DNA of 30,321 bases from Betaproteobacteria bacterium (lineage in GTDB: Bacteria > Pseudomonadota > Gammaproteobacteria > Burkholderiales > Ferrovaceae), in contig JAGWPH010000099.1 of the NCBI GenBank assembly GCA_028870615.1, forward strand, positions 1 through 30,321, in the 5' to 3' direction. Every line of letters starts with the position of its first letter. The first letter of the stretch is position 1. Below are positions 15,809 to 25,425 of the stretch, in pieces. The notes below the pieces were generated by a model that did no database searches, was not told the origin of the DNA, and saw only the letters and a program-made list of their open reading frames with translations. The position numbers were made by a program, and so were the translations under genes.

Positions 15809-15837
15809 ATTATACGAAATTTGAATAGAAAAATCAA
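15809..15837 (-). promoter_or_regulatory. Sigma-70 promoter of the rpsP operon
   Basis: On the minus strand, -35 TTGATT (15837-15832) and a perfect -10 TATAAT (15814-15809) are separated by exactly 17 bp. The start site near 15802 leaves a leader of about 55 nt with a TCGGG/CCCGA mini-hairpin. The -35 overlaps the stop codon of the upstream sulfurtransferase gene. This is the best sigma-70 promoter in the window, as expected for a ribosomal protein operon. Confidence 0.85.
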
Positions 15838-16676
15838 GAGCTTCCTAAAGCAACCGGGCGCGACGGGTCGGCACACCAGGCGCTCCAGGACCCTGGATAC
15901 AGCTGCCCGGGTCCAATCCCGGCGTATTCCATGGCCAGGAGATTGTGGCAAGCCGTCACCCCTGAACCACATTGATGAACCACACCGACCGGATCCTTGC
16001 CGCCGAGCAGCGCTTCGAATTCGGTCTTCAAGGCCAGGGGAGGTTTGAACCGCCCTTCCGAGTCCAGATTGTCGCGAAAAAACCGGTTGCGCGCGCCGGG
16101 GATATGCCCGGCCACCGGATCAAGGGTTTCATTCTCACCGCGAAAACGATCTGCAGCCCGCGCATCAATCAGGCACATTGCCGGATCCTGCAGGTGATGC
16201 AACACGAAATCGGTATCCACGATCCGCCCGGCACGTTCCTCGGGATAAAACCGGGCCCTCTGGGGCTGCGGAATTTGCGCGTTCACGGGGCGATCTTCAG
16301 CCACCCAGCACTGCCAGCCCCCATCCAGAACGGACACCCGATCATGTCCCAACCATCGCATCATCCACCAAAGCCGCGCCGCAAAGATCCCGCCCATGTC
16401 GTCATAAGCCACCACCCTGCGCGCAGAATCCACGCCGATTTTCCCGAGTGTTTCGGCAAAAGCTTCGGGCGTCGGTAAAGGATGGCGGCCATTTTGGCCG
16501 GTCACCGGCCCTGAAAGATCCTGGTCGAGATGCAGGAAATGGGCCCCCGGAATATGACCGGTCAGATAAGCGCGGCGACCCGCCCCGGTATCCAGCAGAC
16601 TGTGCCGGCAATCCAGCACCAACCACTCCTGCAGACGAAGTGCCAGGAGCGCCGTGGAGATCAGGGGTTCATTCAT
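15834..16676 (-). CDS. sseA: Sulfurtransferase, two rhodanese domains (3-mercaptopyruvate type)
   Basis: The 280-residue protein is a tandem rhodanese: an inactive N-terminal domain (about 5-130, with [15 protein letters not shown]) and a catalytic C-terminal domain (about 150-275) with active-site loop CGSGVTA, nucleophile Cys236. CGSGVTA is the loop of 3-mercaptopyruvate sulfurtransferases such as E. coli SseA, whereas thiosulfate sulfurtransferases usually read CRKGVTA, so mercaptopyruvate is the likelier donor. The ATG at 16676 overlaps the upstream stop (TGATG) and removes a non-conserved 31-residue extension. It is last in an operon with a Rieske oxygenase and an EamA transporter. Confidence 0.85.
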   Translation of the reverse strand: MNEPLISTALLALRLQEWLVLDCRHSLLDTGAGRRAYLTGHIPGAHFLHLDQDLSGPVTGQNGRHPLPTPEAFAETLGKIGVDSARRVVAYDDMGGIFAARLWWMMRWLGHDRVSVLDGGWQCWVAEDRPVNAQIPQPQRARFYPEERAGRIVDTDFVLHHLQDPAMCLIDARAADRFRGENETLDPVAGHIPGARNRFFRDNLDSEGRFKPPLALKTEFEALLGGKDPVGVVHQCGSGVTACHNLLAMEYAGIGPGQLYPGSWSAWCADPSRPVALGSS

Positions 16677-17566
16677 CAGAGCGCCTCCAGTTCGGAAACA
16701 ACGGCGGTTCGACGGACCAGGCGGCTGGCTACGGCGCCGGCCAGAATCACTATGGCCACTCCCAACCAACCCGTCCAGGATAACCGTTCATCAAAAAACA
16801 GGATGCCGAGGAGACTGGAATAAACAATGGCACTATACGCAAAATTCGCGACCAGTAGCGTAGAGCCCATGCGATAGGCACGCGTCATGCAAAGCTGGCC
16901 CACCGTGGAGGCCAGGCCCAAGGCCACCAAAATACCGATATTTGAGAAAGTGATCGGATGACGCGGCGCAAACAGGAGATAGATACCCAAAACCAGGGTT
17001 GAAAGTGCCGTGAAGTACAACACGATACGCCATTCGGGCTCACCCAGCGCTCCCATGGCGCGCACATTCAGGTAAGCCACCCCTGCTCCAAATCCTGAAA
17101 GCAATCCCATCACTCCGGCAAACCATTCATCCGGGCCAAAATGAGGGCGCAATACCAGGACGATGCCAATAAATCCGAACCCCAGGGCGATCATCAACGG
17201 GCCATTCGGTTTTTCGCGGGACAGTACCGTGATCAGGAATGCCAGAAATAGCGGGGACGTATAGTTGAGCGTGACTGCAGTCGCCAACGGCAACCGGGTC
17301 AGGGCATAAAAATACAATACGAGGGAGATCAGGCCGGAGACACTGCGAAACAGATGAAGCCGCCAATGAATACTGGTCATGGGCTGGCGCTGTCGAAGCG
17401 CAAACAGGACGATTGGGACCAGGCCAAAAAAAGAGCGGTAGAACACCAGTTCGGCAGAAGAAAAATAGGGCGCGCCCAACTTGACGAACAACCCCATCAC
17501 GGCAAAACTGAAACTGGCCACCAACATCCAGGCTGACCTGAGTGGGGGCAACCCAAACACCGTCAC
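16676..17566 (-). CDS. EamA-family (DMT superfamily) transporter
   Basis: The 296-residue protein has about ten hydrophobic segments in two EamA repeats (first about 12-140, second about 155-285), the layout of drug/metabolite transporters that commonly export amino acids, metabolites or drugs. Substrate cannot be read from sequence. I chose the GTG at 17566, which overlaps the Rieske gene stop as GTGA; an upstream ATG would add a 49-residue polar stretch that is merely the other frame of that gene. It also overlaps the sulfurtransferase start by one base. Confidence 0.87.
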   Translation of the reverse strand: MTVFGLPPLRSAWMLVASFSFAVMGLFVKLGAPYFSSAELVFYRSFFGLVPIVLFALRQRQPMTSIHWRLHLFRSVSGLISLVLYFYALTRLPLATAVTLNYTSPLFLAFLITVLSREKPNGPLMIALGFGFIGIVLVLRPHFGPDEWFAGVMGLLSGFGAGVAYLNVRAMGALGEPEWRIVLYFTALSTLVLGIYLLFAPRHPITFSNIGILVALGLASTVGQLCMTRAYRMGSTLLVANFAYSAIVYSSLLGILFFDERLSWTGWLGVAIVILAGAVASRLVRRTAVVSELEAL

Positions 17567-18678
17567 TGGCCTTCGGGTAACAGGGGACCGATCTGACGCC
17601 GCACGAATTCGTGAAAATGCATCATGCCGTCTTCCATGGGGGACTGGTAGGGACCGCCATCTTCCATGCCCCGGGCAATCAGCGCTTTCCGTCCACGCGC
17701 CATGCGCTCGCAAATTTCATCATCTTCGAGCGCGGTTTCAAAGTAGGCTTTTTGCTGCGCCTCCACGTAGTCACGTTCGAACAGGACGATCTCTTCGGGG
17801 TAATAAAATTCAATCACGTTGGTGCACTTTTCCGGACCATCGGGCCAGACCGTGCTAACCACCAGCACGTGGGGATACCACTCCACCATGATGTTGGGGT
17901 AAAGCACCATCCAGATGGCGCCAAAGGGAGGATCCACATCGCGATTGTAACGGCGCACCATCTCATGCCACTGCCGGTAGACAGGCGATCCTGCACGGCG
18001 TAGATGCTCCTTGACCCCGACCGTCTGGACGCTGTGCCACTCGCCAAACTCCCAGCGCAAATCGTTGCAATCCACAAACCCGGACAAACCTGGATGAAAT
18101 GATGCGACGTGATAATCCTCGAGATAAACCTCGATGAAGGTCTTCCAGTTGAAATGATGGTGCGCTGTCTTGATCGTATCCAGCATGTACCCGTTAAAAT
18201 CCAGGTCGCGGGCAGCAAGACAGTAACGCAAGTCGCTGGCGATATCCCGTGGCCCATCAAACAACAGACCGTTCCAGCGCGACAGCACTGCACGGTCGAG
18301 ATTGAGGCAGGGGTTTCCGGGAAAATGCGGAGCGCCAGCCAGTTGCCCTTTGAGATCATAGGTCCAGCGATGCAACGGGCACACCATGTGATGCGCGTTT
18401 CCCCGGCCCTCCAGCATGATGGCCTGACGATGACGGCAGACATTGGAGATCAGTTCAACACTCTCGCCATTGTTGACCAGCACCTGGCCGTGATCGCGCC
18501 AGGGCAATGTCAGGTAATCGCCAGGGTTGGGCACCATCAGCTCATGGCCGACGTAGCGAGGTCCTCGGGCAAACAGGGTCTGCTGCTCAAGTGACTCAAT
18601 GGATGGGTCGGAATACCAGCGAACAGGCAGTTGCGAAGAAACCGTGGCGAGCTGTTCGAACGATCCCAAATTGGCCAT
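17563..18678 (-). CDS. Rieske non-heme iron oxygenase, alpha subunit type
   Basis: This 371-residue protein is a ring-hydroxylating-type oxygenase. The Rieske [2Fe-2S] ligands are CRH (Cys81, His83) and CPLH (Cys100, His103). The mononuclear iron site follows NWKTFIEVYLEDYHVASFHPG, with His190 and His195 as likely ligands. The YLEDYH pattern resembles the single-component-type oxygenases near carnitine/choline enzymes more than classical dioxygenases. The ATG at 18678 has GGAGGG 8 nt upstream. No ferredoxin, reductase or beta-subunit gene is nearby, so electrons must come from elsewhere. From memory, this gene accompanies xseB-ispA-dxs in several betaproteobacteria; the substrate is unknown to me. 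Confidence 0.87.
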   Translation of the reverse strand: MANLGSFEQLATVSSQLPVRWYSDPSIESLEQQTLFARGPRYVGHELMVPNPGDYLTLPWRDHGQVLVNNGESVELISNVCRHRQAIMLEGRGNAHHMVCPLHRWTYDLKGQLAGAPHFPGNPCLNLDRAVLSRWNGLLFDGPRDIASDLRYCLAARDLDFNGYMLDTIKTAHHHFNWKTFIEVYLEDYHVASFHPGLSGFVDCNDLRWEFGEWHSVQTVGVKEHLRRAGSPVYRQWHEMVRRYNRDVDPPFGAIWMVLYPNIMVEWYPHVLVVSTVWPDGPEKCTNVIEFYYPEEIVLFERDYVEAQQKAYFETALEDDEICERMARGRKALIARGMEDGGPYQSPMEDGMMHFHEFVRRQIGPLLPEGQ

Positions 18679-18760
18679 ATCCACACCCTCCAGGAAGCAA
18701 AGAATGCAGGAGATTGATGATTGAGGGGTCGAGAACACAAACCCAACGGACAAAGGCGGA

Positions 18761-18790
18761 ATTCTAACCTGGGGCCAGTGTGGGAAGCAA
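18761..18790 (-). promoter_or_regulatory. Candidate promoter of the Rieske operon
   Basis: Minus-strand -35 TTGCTT (18790-18785) and -10 TAGAAT (18766-18761) at 18-bp spacing would give a leader of about 75 nt before the Rieske ATG. The spacing and matches are fair. Confidence 0.45.
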
Positions 18791-18819
18791 GTGATTTATA
18801 AGACTTTTTTAGACAGCGT

Positions 18820-18847
18820 TTGACCATCAGGCAGCGCCTGGGATAAT
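18820..18847 (+). promoter_or_regulatory. Promoter of xseB-ispA-dxs-folE2
   Basis: -35 TTGACC (18820-18825) and -10 GATAAT (18842-18847), 16 bp apart, each match consensus at five of six positions. Transcription would start near 18854, only about 5 nt before the xseB ATG. Confidence 0.6.
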
Positions 18848-18858
18848 GTGACCCTCCC

Positions 18859-19098
18859 ATGGCAAAATCTTCAGCGAAACAGCCCGAGAATTATGAGTCC
18901 GCCCTCCACGAGCTGGAAACTTTGCTCGCCAGTCTGGAGGGTGGCCAGTTGTCTTTGGAGCAATCCATCGAGGCTTACCGTCGTGGTGCGCTCCTGTTAG
19001 GCTACTGCCAGTCCCAGCTGGCCGATGCAGAACAGCGCATCAAAGTGCTGGAAGGCAATACCCTTCGGGATTTTCAGGGCAATGACTCCCCCGACTGA
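18859..19098 (+). CDS. xseB: Exodeoxyribonuclease VII small subunit
   Basis: XseB is the small subunit of exonuclease VII, which degrades single-stranded DNA. The 79 residues form the typical two-helix coiled hairpin with YESALHELETLLASLEGGQLSLEQSIEAYRRG. There is no Shine-Dalgarno upstream (the sequence is pyrimidine-rich) and the promoter predicts an almost leaderless mRNA. It overlaps ispA by 17 bp. The xseA gene is not in the window. Confidence 0.94.
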   Translation: MAKSSAKQPENYESALHELETLLASLEGGQLSLEQSIEAYRRGALLLGYCQSQLADAEQRIKVLEGNTLRDFQGNDSPD

Positions 19099-19981
19099 TT
19101 TCACCCTGTGGTCCCAGACCCTCTGCAAGACACTGGAAGATTTTCTGCAACAACATCTTCCGGACACCAGCATCGTTCCTCAACGGCTCCACGAAGCCAT
19201 GCGCTTTGCCGTTCTGGATGGGGGCAAACGGGTGCGCCCACTGCTCGCTTTTGCTGCCGGAGAATTGGTCGAAGCCCCTACCGCTTCCTTGACGGTCGTA
19301 GCCGCCAGCATTGAACTCATTCACGCTTACTCCTTGGTGCATGACGATCTGCCGGCCATGGACAACGACACGTTACGGCGCGGCAAACCCACCTGTCACG
19401 TCAAGTTTGGCGAAGCGCTCGCCCTGCTGGCCGGTGACACGTTGCAGTCCCTGGCCTTTCAGTGGCTATCCGAATTTTCCCTGCACCCGGACCCGCGCCA
19501 ACAACGTTTCATGATCCACCAACTGGCTGTAGCCAGCGGGTCGCGCGGCATGGGAGGAGGGCAGGCCATTGACCTTGAAAGCATTGACAGCAGCCTCTCG
19601 TTGCCCGAACTGGAGGCCATGCATCTCAAGAAAACCGGCGCATTGATCCGTGCCGCAGTGCTGTTGGGGGCCAGCTGTGGCCAGCCCCTCACTGCCAGCG
19701 AACAGCGCCATCTGTCAAATTACGCCAATACCCTGGGTCTGGCCTTTCAAGTCGTGGATGATGTGCTGGATGCGGAAATGGACACGGACGCCCTGGGTAA
19801 AACTGCCGGGAAGGATGCTGCAGCCAACAAGCCCACCTATGTGAGTATAATGGGACTGTCGCAAGCCAAGGATTTTTCAAGAGAACTTCTTAGGACCGCG
19901 CGCGAATCCCTGGTTCCTTTCAGCCCTCGTTGTCGTCGCTTGGAAGAACTGGCTGATTTCATCGTTAACCGCCGCAGTTAA
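19082..19981 (+). CDS. ispA: Polyprenyl synthetase, farnesyl diphosphate synthase IspA
   Basis: IspA condenses IPP with DMAPP and GPP to give C15 farnesyl diphosphate. From the ATG at 19082 the protein has 299 residues, with first aspartate-rich motif DDLPAMD (88-94) followed by RRGKPTCH, and second motif VVDDVLD in the C-terminal half. The long insertion in the first motif is the bacterial short-chain type. A longer frame from 19025 would overlap most of the xseB end. It is 12 bp upstream of dxs. Confidence 0.95.
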   Translation: MTPPTDFTLWSQTLCKTLEDFLQQHLPDTSIVPQRLHEAMRFAVLDGGKRVRPLLAFAAGELVEAPTASLTVVAASIELIHAYSLVHDDLPAMDNDTLRRGKPTCHVKFGEALALLAGDTLQSLAFQWLSEFSLHPDPRQQRFMIHQLAVASGSRGMGGGQAIDLESIDSSLSLPELEAMHLKKTGALIRAAVLLGASCGQPLTASEQRHLSNYANTLGLAFQVVDDVLDAEMDTDALGKTAGKDAAANKPTYVSIMGLSQAKDFSRELLRTARESLVPFSPRCRRLEELADFIVNRRS

Positions 19982-19993
19982 AGGGCAACTGTC

Positions 19994-21880
19994 ATGTCAC
20001 CCACACCGTTACTCGACAAGATTCACTGGCCACACGAGCTACGCGCGCTTGATCGGCGCGAGCTTGCCCCGTTGGCCGTTGAGTTGCGGCAATTCATCGT
20101 GGAATCGGTGGCCCGCACCGGCGGACATCTGTCCAGTAACCTGGGAACAGTCGAGTTGGCCATCGCGCTGCATTTCGTCTTCGACACCCCCCGGGATCGT
20201 CTGGTGTGGGATGTGGGTCATCAAACCTATGCTCACAAGATACTGACCGGACGACGGGAGGAAATGGGTCGTCTGCGTATGAAAGACGGCCCGTCAGGAT
20301 TTCCGCGACGCAGTGAAAGCGAATACGACACCTTTGGCACCGCCCATTCCAGCACTTCCATCAGTGCGGCTTTGGGCATGGCAACGGCTTTCAAACGAAC
20401 AAATAGCGGACAGCGCGCCATTGCGATCATCGGAGATGGCGCGCTGACTGGCGGCATGGCTTTTGAAGCCATGAACAATGCCCGCAACACCGGCGCGGAT
20501 CTGATCGTCGTCCTGAACGACAACGAAATGTCCATCTCCCAACCGGTAGGAGCGCTCAGCAACCACCTGGCACGCATCATGTCCGGTCGGGTCTATAACA
20601 CCATGCGACGCGGCGGAGAAAAGGTGCTTGGGGTCGCCCCGCCCATTCTTGAGTTTGCCAAGCGCTGGGAAGAACACATGAAAGGCATGATGAATCCCCC
20701 GTCCACATTGTTTGAGGAATTCGGCTTCAACTACATTGGGCCGATCGATGGTCACGATCTCGACACCCTGATTTCCACTCTCGGTAATGTCCGCAAACTG
20801 GAAGGCCCCCAGTTTTTACATGTGGTCACCCGAAAGGGAAAAGGGTATGCCCTGGCCGAAGCCGACCCGATTCTCTACCATGGCGTTACCCCTTTTGATC
20901 CAACGACAGGCATCCAGCCCAAAACGTCGGCCAAACCCAGTTATGCCCAGATTTTCGGGGACTGGCTGTGTGACATGGCAGCCATTGATCCCCGACTCTA
21001 TGCGATTACCCCAGCCATGTGCGAGGGCTCTGGCCTGGTCAGATTTTCGAAAACCTACCCTGAACGTTACTTCGATGTGGGGATTGCCGAGCAACACGCC
21101 CTCACTTTTGCCGCAGGGCTGGCTTGCGAAGGCCTCAAACCCGTCGTGGCCATCTACTCCACTTTTCTGCAACGCGCCTATGACCAGCTGATTCACGACA
21201 TTGCCCTGCAGAATCTACCGGTCGTCCTCGCCATTGATCGTGCCGGATTGGTCGGCGCTGACGGGGCAACCCATGCCGGCAGTTTCGACCTGACTTATCT
21301 GAGATGTCTGCCCAATATGACTGTCATGGCGCCCTCCGACGAAAACGAATGTCGCCAGATGTTGTACACGGCATTCTGTCTGGACGGTCCCACGGCAGTC
21401 CGTTACCCGCGCGGGAGCGGACCCGGGGTTGCCGTTGTCTCCAATATGACAGCGCTTCCGGTAGGCATTGCCGAGATACGACGTCACGGACGCTCTGTGG
21501 CCATCTTGGCTTTTGGTGCCGTATTGGCATCTTCCATGGAGGCAGGTGACCGGCTTAACGCCAGTGTTGTCAATATGCGCTTTGTCAAGCCACTGGATGA
21601 GGCCCTCATCACCAAACTGGCACTGGCCCATGATCTGTTGGTCACCGTGGAAGAAAACACGGTTCACGGTGGCGCCGGCAGCGCTGTGAGCGAACTGCTC
21701 ACACGGGTGAACATTGTCACTCCCCTGCTCCACCTCGGACTTCCCGACCGTTTCGTGGATCATGGTGACCCGGCATCGCTACTGGCCGAATGCGGCCTGG
21801 ATGCCCAAGGCATCATTGCCGCCATTGAAATGCGCCAACAAGCCATGCAATCCCTGCGCAGCGGAACTGCTACCGCATGA
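19994..21880 (+). CDS. dxs: 1-deoxy-D-xylulose-5-phosphate synthase
   Basis: Dxs makes DXP from pyruvate and glyceraldehyde 3-phosphate, committing carbon to the MEP isoprenoid pathway and also to thiamine and pyridoxal. The 628-residue protein shows the N-terminal [17 protein letters not shown], the thiamine-diphosphate motif starting GDGALTGG and followed by AMNNA (around residue 150), the pyrimidine-binding transketolase domain with VGIAEQHA, and [15 protein letters not shown]. The upstream AAAGGG serves as ribosome site. With ispA it links the entry and a chain-extension step of isoprenoid synthesis in one operon. Confidence 0.97.
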   Translation: MSPTPLLDKIHWPHELRALDRRELAPLAVELRQFIVESVARTGGHLSSNLGTVELAIALHFVFDTPRDRLVWDVGHQTYAHKILTGRREEMGRLRMKDGPSGFPRRSESEYDTFGTAHSSTSISAALGMATAFKRTNSGQRAIAIIGDGALTGGMAFEAMNNARNTGADLIVVLNDNEMSISQPVGALSNHLARIMSGRVYNTMRRGGEKVLGVAPPILEFAKRWEEHMKGMMNPPSTLFEEFGFNYIGPIDGHDLDTLISTLGNVRKLEGPQFLHVVTRKGKGYALAEADPILYHGVTPFDPTTGIQPKTSAKPSYAQIFGDWLCDMAAIDPRLYAITPAMCEGSGLVRFSKTYPERYFDVGIAEQHALTFAAGLACEGLKPVVAIYSTFLQRAYDQLIHDIALQNLPVVLAIDRAGLVGADGATHAGSFDLTYLRCLPNMTVMAPSDENECRQMLYTAFCLDGPTAVRYPRGSGPGVAVVSNMTALPVGIAEIRRHGRSVAILAFGAVLASSMEAGDRLNASVVNMRFVKPLDEALITKLALAHDLLVTVEENTVHGGAGSAVSELLTRVNIVTPLLHLGLPDRFVDHGDPASLLAECGLDAQGIIAAIEMRQQAMQSLRSGTATA

Positions 21881-21932
21881 CCCGATTCCCAATGATTCGA
21901 TTCACAAATTTATCCGCCCAGGAGACTGCATC

Positions 21933-22760
21933 ATGAACGCTCGCGACCCCAACCCCAACCTCATCCCCATCCCTGATATCCAGGCGACCCCGGACACACG
22001 CCAGATCGCGATTGACCGGGTAGGCATCAAAGGAATTCGCCATCCTGTCCGGGTCTCTGACCGCGAACGGGGCGGGGTGCAGAATACGATTGCCACTTTC
22101 AACATGTATGTCAGCCTGCCACAGCATTTCAAGGGCACCCACATGTCCCGCTTTGTGGAAATTCTGAATCGCGATGAACGCGAGATCTCGGTGGAATCCT
22201 TTGGCACCATTCTCAGCAATATGGTTGAACGGCTGGAAGCACGCGCCGGGCATGTCGAGATGAGTTTTCCATACTTTATCAACAAGTCGGCGCCTGTTTC
22301 CGGCGTCAAATCGCTGATTGACTACGATGTCACTTTTATCGGCGAAATCATGGACGGAAAACAATCATTTACGATGAAGGTGGTGGTCCCGGTAACGAGT
22401 CTGTGCCCTTGCTCCAAGGAAATCTCCGATTACGGTGCACATAATCAGCGCTCCCACGTCACCATTACCGCCAGAATCAATGCCTTCGTCTGGATTGAAG
22501 AGATTATTCGTATCGCGGAAGAATCAGCCTCCTGCGAATTGTTTGGCTTACTTAAGAGACCCGATGAAAAATGGGTGACCGAGCGGGCCTACGACAACCC
22601 CAAGTTTGTTGAAGACATGGTTCGCGATGTGGCCAACCGTCTTGATAACGAGCCGCGTATCGAGGCTTATGTGGTGGAGTCCGAAAACTTCGAATCCATT
22701 CACAACCACTCTGCCTACGCACTCATAGAGCGCGACAAACGCACCAGTTTTGCCGGCTGA
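21933..22760 (+). CDS. folE2: GTP cyclohydrolase FolE2 (type IB)
   Basis: FolE2 converts GTP to 7,8-dihydroneopterin triphosphate, the first folate step, using a fold distinct from zinc-dependent FolE and often a different metal. The 275-residue protein has RHPVRVSDR (36-44) and the metal/catalytic block [10 protein letters not shown] (156-165) followed by [11 protein letters not shown]. The ATG at 21933 has AGGAG at 21920-21924; an upstream start at 21714 would overlap dxs in another frame. Its TGA abuts the glnS stop on the opposite strand (TGATCA). The FolB-like gene at 6326 may act later in the same pathway. Confidence 0.95.
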   Translation: MNARDPNPNLIPIPDIQATPDTRQIAIDRVGIKGIRHPVRVSDRERGGVQNTIATFNMYVSLPQHFKGTHMSRFVEILNRDEREISVESFGTILSNMVERLEARAGHVEMSFPYFINKSAPVSGVKSLIDYDVTFIGEIMDGKQSFTMKVVVPVTSLCPCSKEISDYGAHNQRSHVTITARINAFVWIEEIIRIAEESASCELFGLLKRPDEKWVTERAYDNPKFVEDMVRDVANRLDNEPRIEAYVVESENFESIHNHSAYALIERDKRTSFAG

Positions 22761-24440
22761 TCACGGCCTCTTGATCCACGCATCGCGTAGGGTGACGGCC
22801 CGGTTGAAAATCGGTCGCCCGGGTGTGGCATCGCGACTGTCCACGACAAAATAGCCATTGCGTTCAAACTGGAAGCGCTCACCGGGAAGTGCCTCCATCA
22901 ATGCCGGCTCCACCCGGCAGGAGGGTCGCACCTGGACGGAATCCGGATTCAGCAAGGATCGGTAGTCGTCGGATCCGGCAGGATTGGGATCGCTGAATAA
23001 CCGATCATAGACACGGACTTCCGTTTCGTGCGAATGGGCCACGGCCAGCCAGTGTATGTTTCCTTTGACCTTATGCAAATCGGCCCCCGGTGTCCCGCTG
23101 CGGGTTTGGGGGTAGAGCTCTCCATGGATTTCAGTCACTGCCCCGGTGTCCGGGTCGGTGACAAATCCGGTGCATTTAACGACATAAGCGTAGCGTAACC
23201 GCACCTCTGATCCTGGGGCCAAACGGAAAAACCCCTTGACGGGGGAAGCCATGAAATCCTCCCGCTCAATGACCAGTTCCCGTGCAAAGGGAATGGTGCG
23301 TTTGCCCCATTCCGGTTTTTGTGGATGGTTGGGTACCTCGCACAACTCAACCTGCCCTTCGGGGTAATTGTCGATAATCAACCGGACAGGATCCAGCACC
23401 GCCACCCGGCGCTGGGCACGCTCGTTCAGGTCGGTGCGCAGGCAATCCTCCAGCACGCTGACGTCGATCAGGCTGTCGGATTTAGAGACCCCGATCCGAT
23501 CGCAGAACAGGCGAATTGCCTCCGGGGTATACCCTCGACGACGCAGGCCCACCAGGGTGGGCATGCGCGGATCATCCCAGCCTGACACATGGCCTTCCTC
23601 GACCAGTTCCAGCAACTTTCGCTTGCTCATCACGGTATAGGTCAGGTTGAGACGGGCAAATTCGTACTGATGTGGCCGCCACGGTACCGGTGTATTTTCC
23701 ACCACCCAATCGTACAACGGTCGGTGGTCTTCAAATTCCAGGGTGCAGATGGAATGGGTAATGTGTTCTTCGGCATCTGACAAAGCGTGGGCATAGTCAT
23801 ACATGGGGTAAATGCACCACGTGTCCCCGGTGCGCCAATGCGGAAAATGACGAATCCGGTAAATGGCCGGATCACGCAAATTGAGATTGGGCGAAGACAT
23901 GTCGATTTTGAGGCGTAAAACATGTTGCCCATCCATGAATTCGCCAGCACGCATGCGCCGGAACAGATCCAGGTTTTCCTCCACCGAACGATCGCGCCAT
24001 GGGCTATTTTTTCCAGGTTCGGTAAGATTGCCGCGGTGCGACCGAATCTCATCGGCACTGAGGCTATCCACGTAAGCCTTGCCCGCCTTGATCAGCCATT
24101 CCGCATAGTTATAGCAACGTTCGAAGTAGTCTGACGCATAATAGAGATGGGGACCCCAGTCGAATCCCAGCCAACGTACCGTGTCCAGGATGGATTCCAC
24201 ATACTCGACATCTTCCTTGGTGGGATTGGTGTCATCGAACCGCATGTGACAGACCCCGCCAAAATCCCGGGCAACCCCGAAATTAAGACAGATGGATTTG
24301 GCATGGCCAATGTGCAGGTAGCCGTTGGGTTCCGGTGGAAACCGCGTCGCGATACGCCCCTGGGTCTTGCCCTTGGCGAGGTCTTCAGCAATGATGTTCC
24401 GGATGAAATGCGTGGCGGGTACGGAATTTGAAGTGGACAT
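22761..24440 (-). CDS. glnS: Glutaminyl-tRNA synthetase
   Basis: GlnS charges tRNA-Gln. The 559-residue class I enzyme has PPEPNGYLHIGHAKS with HIGH at 43-46, the KMSKS equivalent VMSKRKL near residue 270, and the C-terminal anticodon-binding beta-barrels. GlnRS rather than GluRS is shown by the PEPNG motif and the LRLKIDMSSPNLNLRDPAIYR segment. Presence of glnS implies a direct Gln-tRNA route. It is transcribed alone, divergent from the HAD gene across 104 bp. Confidence 0.97.
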   Translation of the reverse strand: MSTSNSVPATHFIRNIIAEDLAKGKTQGRIATRFPPEPNGYLHIGHAKSICLNFGVARDFGGVCHMRFDDTNPTKEDVEYVESILDTVRWLGFDWGPHLYYASDYFERCYNYAEWLIKAGKAYVDSLSADEIRSHRGNLTEPGKNSPWRDRSVEENLDLFRRMRAGEFMDGQHVLRLKIDMSSPNLNLRDPAIYRIRHFPHWRTGDTWCIYPMYDYAHALSDAEEHITHSICTLEFEDHRPLYDWVVENTPVPWRPHQYEFARLNLTYTVMSKRKLLELVEEGHVSGWDDPRMPTLVGLRRRGYTPEAIRLFCDRIGVSKSDSLIDVSVLEDCLRTDLNERAQRRVAVLDPVRLIIDNYPEGQVELCEVPNHPQKPEWGKRTIPFARELVIEREDFMASPVKGFFRLAPGSEVRLRYAYVVKCTGFVTDPDTGAVTEIHGELYPQTRSGTPGADLHKVKGNIHWLAVAHSHETEVRVYDRLFSDPNPAGSDDYRSLLNPDSVQVRPSCRVEPALMEALPGERFQFERNGYFVVDSRDATPGRPIFNRAVTLRDAWIKRP

Positions 24441-24511
24441 TGGACAACCGAAAGTGAACAGGCCTCAACGGACGGACACTCTACATCAAGCCGACCGGGA
24501 CGCCAATCCGT

Positions 24512-24517
24512 TAGAAT
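24512..24517 (+). promoter_or_regulatory. Candidate -10 box for HAD-birA-coaX
   Basis: TAGAAT (24512-24517) sits 27 bp before the HAD-hydrolase ATG in the divergent gap to glnS. No clear -35 is visible. Confidence 0.3.
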
Positions 24518-24544
24518 AGCTTAAAGCCCGCTGGAACGGTATAC

Positions 24545-25423
24545 ATGCCCAAATCAACTTTCTTCCAAAACACCATTGCCATGGTCTACGACTTTGACGG
24601 GACCCTGTCGCCACAACCAATGCAGGAATATACCGTCCTCCCCAAACTGGGGATCAAACCACGTGATTTCTGGAAACAGGTGGAGAGCGAGTCTGTGGAA
24701 ACCATCTCTGAAAAGATGCTGGTCTACATGCGCCTGCTCCTGGAAGAGGCGCATTCCCGGAAAATCAATATCAGTCGCAGTGATTTTCAAGCCATGGGCA
24801 AGGACATTCTTTATTTTCCGGGTGTGGAAGGATGGTTCCAGCGCATTAATGACCATGTGCGCCAACAAGGCCAGGGGCGGGTTAACATCCGGCACTACAT
24901 CGTTTCGGCGGGCATGAAGGAAATCCTGGAGGGTATTTCCATCAGGGCTCATTTTCAACAGATCTATGCCTCGGAGTATCACTTTAACTTTCAGGGCATT
25001 GCCACCTTTCCGAAACTTCTCATCACGGACACTACAAAAACCCAGTACCTGTTCCGGGTCAACAAAGGCAAGGAGACCCTGGAAGAATCCATCAACGAAC
25101 ATATGCCTGAAAACCAACGCCCCATTCCTTTTCACAACATCATTTATATCGGGGACGGAATGACCGATGTGCCCAGCATGGCGCTCACCAAAAAGAACGG
25201 AGGACATACTATTGCCGTCCACCCTGCCCGCAGCCGGCGGGATCGGGATACCTGCGTCAAACTGCTGTCGGCGCGACGCGTCGATTTCATTGCACCCGCT
25301 GATTATCGCCCTGACAGCAAACTTTCCAATCGCGTGAAACTCCTGCTGGATGCCATCATGGCGCATATGGCCTATCAACGTGAGATGGCTGTTTGCCATG
25401 CCGAGCATCACCTGGAATTTTGA
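24545..25423 (+). CDS. HAD-superfamily hydrolase of unknown substrate
   Basis: The 292-residue protein has the HAD motifs in order: motif I DFDGT (16-20, Asp16 nucleophile and Asp18), motif II SAG (121-123), a lysine region (Lys165 or Lys174) and motif IV GDGMTDVP (203-210). The long insert between motifs I and II (about 100 residues) is a C1-type helical cap. The GDGMTD form resembles phosphoserine-phosphatase-like members, but the cap is not theirs and no substrate can be assigned. The start has only a weak ribosome site. It precedes birA by 2 bp and is probably co-transcribed with birA and coaX. Confidence 0.82.
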   Translation: MPKSTFFQNTIAMVYDFDGTLSPQPMQEYTVLPKLGIKPRDFWKQVESESVETISEKMLVYMRLLLEEAHSRKINISRSDFQAMGKDILYFPGVEGWFQRINDHVRQQGQGRVNIRHYIVSAGMKEILEGISIRAHFQQIYASEYHFNFQGIATFPKLLITDTTKTQYLFRVNKGKETLEESINEHMPENQRPIPFHNIIYIGDGMTDVPSMALTKKNGGHTIAVHPARSRRDRDTCVKLLSARRVDFIAPADYRPDSKLSNRVKLLLDAIMAHMAYQREMAVCHAEHHLEF

Positions 25424-25425
25424 AT

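Noticed and set aside
18795..18812. T-run near AAGTGATTTATAAGACTTTTTT as an intrinsic terminator
   Set aside because: The stem would be only four AT-rich base pairs and it lies between divergent promoters.
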